Source: Pholiota molesta (Eukaryota; Basidiomycota; Agaricomycetes; Agaricales; Strophariaceae). From it: a stretch of 64,000 nt of DNA. Shown here one piece after another: positions 61,953 to 64,000 of the stretch. Position numbers and translations under genes: made by a program. The notes under the pieces are model-generated. The model was given only the letters and a program-made list of their open reading frames with translations, had not been told where the DNA came from and made no database searches. Numbering within the stretch: position 1 is the first letter of the stretch; each line of letters starts with the position of its first letter. The stretch is taken from the NCBI GenBank assembly GCA_014925825.1, contig JACGCK010000090.1, forward strand, positions 1 to 64,000, given 5' to 3'.

Positions 61953-64000
61953 ATGGGGCTCAAGAAAGGATCGAGCCTCCTCGACGCGTTGGACCAATCT
62001 TTTATGCCAACGGAAAAAGTTATCTCCCCCCCTGAATCCTCGCCACACTACGCGGAAACTCCTCTCAAGCGGGATCCACTTCAAGCACCGAACCTTAGAG
62101 ACCATTTCAATGCCAGAGCGGGATCATCGAAAAATTTGAGAGATTTGGAGGCTTTACGAGCTGCTCAAAGGATTCAGGACTCTGAAAGGTCGCCAGAAGG
62201 TACGCGTTTCTTTAATTATCGCGACGCGACCGTGACAAGAAGCTCAACTGCATAGCAGAGATTGCTGGGGGATTTATTCACAGCTCTCTCGCCTCTGGCT
62301 CCAAGCCTGCTACAGACTTCAATCTCTATTATGACAAGGAGACACCGCTTCGCACAATTGACGTTGGAGGTCCGGATCAGGAACAACGGCGCGTCTATTC
62401 CTATTACCGGTAAGGATGTCGTTAACCATTGACAATTAGGCTCGCAGAGTTCGTAACGAAGTCTATCGAGAATACCAGCAGTAACCTTACTGTGAAGGAA
62501 GCGATGAAGAAACTTGGCTTGTCAGAGTGCGTGATTCGTTCGTATGTTGTATTCGACTCTCCCCCAACGGTGGCTCTTAGCGCTCGGGATCTATTACCTG
62601 GCCTCGAAGTTCGGTTACTCAATCACCAGGCTATCGGTGTAGCATGGATGCTTGAGAAAGAGAGAAGCTCGGACAGAGGTGGCATTCTCGCGTAAGTTTT
62701 TTTTTCTGTTTTCATTGCCCAGAAACAAAAAGGCTCATTTGTTGTTCAGAGATGACATGGGATTAGGTATTTCCTCCATTTTATTTTATCAACAAAGCTA
62801 ATCATGATGACCGATAGGTAAAACTGTCCAAATGATCGCGACAATGGCTTGCAATATGCCAGCCTATGATGATGAATGCCGAACTACTCTCATCGTTGTT
62901 CCTGCCGCTCTTCTCCAACAGGTTGGCTGCTCGTCTAGTTTTTCAAAGTTTTAACGCTTCAATTTTACCTCGCAGTGGAAAGATGAAATTGATACGAAGA
63001 CAAATGGCCTATTTGACGTCCATATTCATCATGGAAAGGACAAACTGAAGGTACCTTTTTGATAAACATCATGTGAAGAGCACGGAACTAAAGAATAAGT
63101 ACAGAAAATATCGCAACTCAAAGAAAAAGATGTATGTGGTTCTCCAGATGTTTTCTGCGTCTTTTTACGTTGTATTGGAAGGTTGTCGTCGTTTCATATC
63201 AAACCTTATGCCAAGATTTCAACGTGCCCAAAGGCACTCCTCCTGAAGAAGAGCCTTATTGGATTGAAGAACATGGGTCAGCTCATTCATTTTCTAGTTC
63301 CGGCCAAAATCTTACCCCATCTCTTTATCAGCGGACTACTATCTAAAGCCAAGTTTTATCGCGTGGTTGCAGATGAAGCGCAATTCATCCGCAACCGGTA
63401 TGTATATTCTCAATATCTGCTATACTTTTCCATACTTATTGGTGAATAGATCCACTCGTTCCAGTATCAGTTTGGCTCTGATCAAATCCAAGTACCGGTG
63501 GATGTTGACCGGAACACCTGTTACCAATACCCTGTGAGTCCACTATCGACATGCAACATGTGCACAGAGGCTAACACTATCACTGCCAGAGCGGATATTT
63601 ATGGTCTCTTGCGCTTTGGACGTTTCAGGCCATGGAATGATTGGAATGATTTAACGAGCATGTGGTATGTAATCTTTCCTCTTGTGAGTCCCACTCATAT
63701 ACTTACCTTGGATTTTGTCATATAGGCGAAAGTGCAATCTGAAGATGCACCGCTGGCTGGCGAGCGCGCTCAGGCGATCTTGAAACCCATTTTGCTCCGG
63801 CGCACGAAATATGCCAGATTGGAGGGCAAGCCTTTGCTCGAGCTGCCAGCTAAGCATATCGAAATTGTGCGATTGAAATTCACGCCTGAAGAACGGGAGG
63901 TAAGTCTGCTTATATACTTGACCTCAAGAAACGGTTTTGATTCAGACATGTAGGTGTATGATATGTTCGAGAAACAGACGAAGATTCAGTTGAATAAGTT
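61953..64000 (+). CDS. Rad5/Rad16-like SNF2-family ATPase, 5' part, runs off the window
   Basis: Exons 61953-62199, 62256-62409, 62440-62691, 62750-62766, 62818-62921, 62976-63050, 63105-63131, 63182-63276, 63332-63397, 63450-63533, 63590-63664, 63726-63899 and 63954 onward. An N-terminal disordered part is followed by LLNHQAIGVAWMLEKE, the Walker A split over three exons (GGILA-DDMGLG-KTVQ), VVPAALLQQWKDEI, VVADEAQFIRN (DEAH-type box II), RWMLTGTPVTN, then DWNDF...HVAKVQ and LLRRTK. The order fits Rad5/Rad16-type DNA-repair translocases; a RING insert and helicase C half would be beyond the window end. One base is missing at about 63653 (GATTTAACG, expected TTTT), otherwise the exon 63590-63664 does not meet the next one in frame. 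The ATP-binding loop lies partly on a 17-nt micro-exon. Confidence 0.9.

Overview
The window is nuclear DNA of a filamentous basidiomycete, most likely an Agaricomycete. Genes are dense, on both strands, and cut by many introns of about 46-75 nt with GT(A/G)NGN donors and CTNAC-like branch sites. The gene families (Sen1, DHX37/Dhr1, Sgf29, translin, Snf5, PLK4-like, GH15 glucoamylase with CBM20, SYLF, copia elements) are fungal, and there is one intron-bearing tRNA-Glu(CTC). I give exon boundaries that I derived by reading frame and splice phase; in most models the spliced length is an exact multiple of three.

Layout. 1-5.9 kb: an intact Ty1/copia retrotransposon whose 3' LTR carries a nested hAT-type MITE; the 5' LTR lies outside. 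5.9-7.5 kb: an uncharacterised basidiomycete gene starting 14 bp after the LTR. 8.5-17.2 kb: F-box/LRR-like protein, a membrane-anchored alpha/beta hydrolase, a Snf5/Sfh1 chromatin-remodeller subunit and, divergently, a family X DNA polymerase homologue with a mitochondrial-type presequence and altered catalytic residues. 17.2-25.2 kb: gene-poor, AT-rich, with two secreted-protein genes (one frame-broken, one with a duplicated exon-intron module) and a 676-bp terminal-inverted-repeat element. 25.2-41.4 kb: secreted endonuclease/exonuclease/phosphatase, a PLK4-like kinase with HRN in place of HRD, tRNA-Glu, a type II membrane nucleotide pyrophosphatase/phosphodiesterase, SYLF protein, glucoamylase and a TauD-type dioxygenase. 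42-64 kb: MIF4G-like protein, Sgf29, translin, Sen1, DHX37/Dhr1, a large disordered nuclear-type protein and the 5' part of a Rad5/Rad16-like SNF2 ATPase.

The genes are mostly independent housekeeping or secreted functions. Several deal with chromatin or RNA (Snf5, Sgf29, translin, Sen1, DHX37, SNF2 ATPase) and several with extracellular nutrition (glucoamylase, secreted nuclease, phosphodiesterase), but I see no operon-like or biosynthetic cluster. Divergent pairs share short promoters (Snf5/PolX, translin/Sen1, disordered protein/SNF2 ATPase), and Sen1 and DHX37 converge with a 134-bp gap.

Most noteworthy: the apparent PLK4-like pseudokinase, the degenerate PolX, the nested transposon structure beside a gene start, and a striking run of about 18 single-base losses, mostly in short homopolymers, between 49.6 and 63.7 kb. 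The last looks like a consensus error rather than gene decay. I did not find a CRISPR array, a defence island or a clear new multi-gene system.
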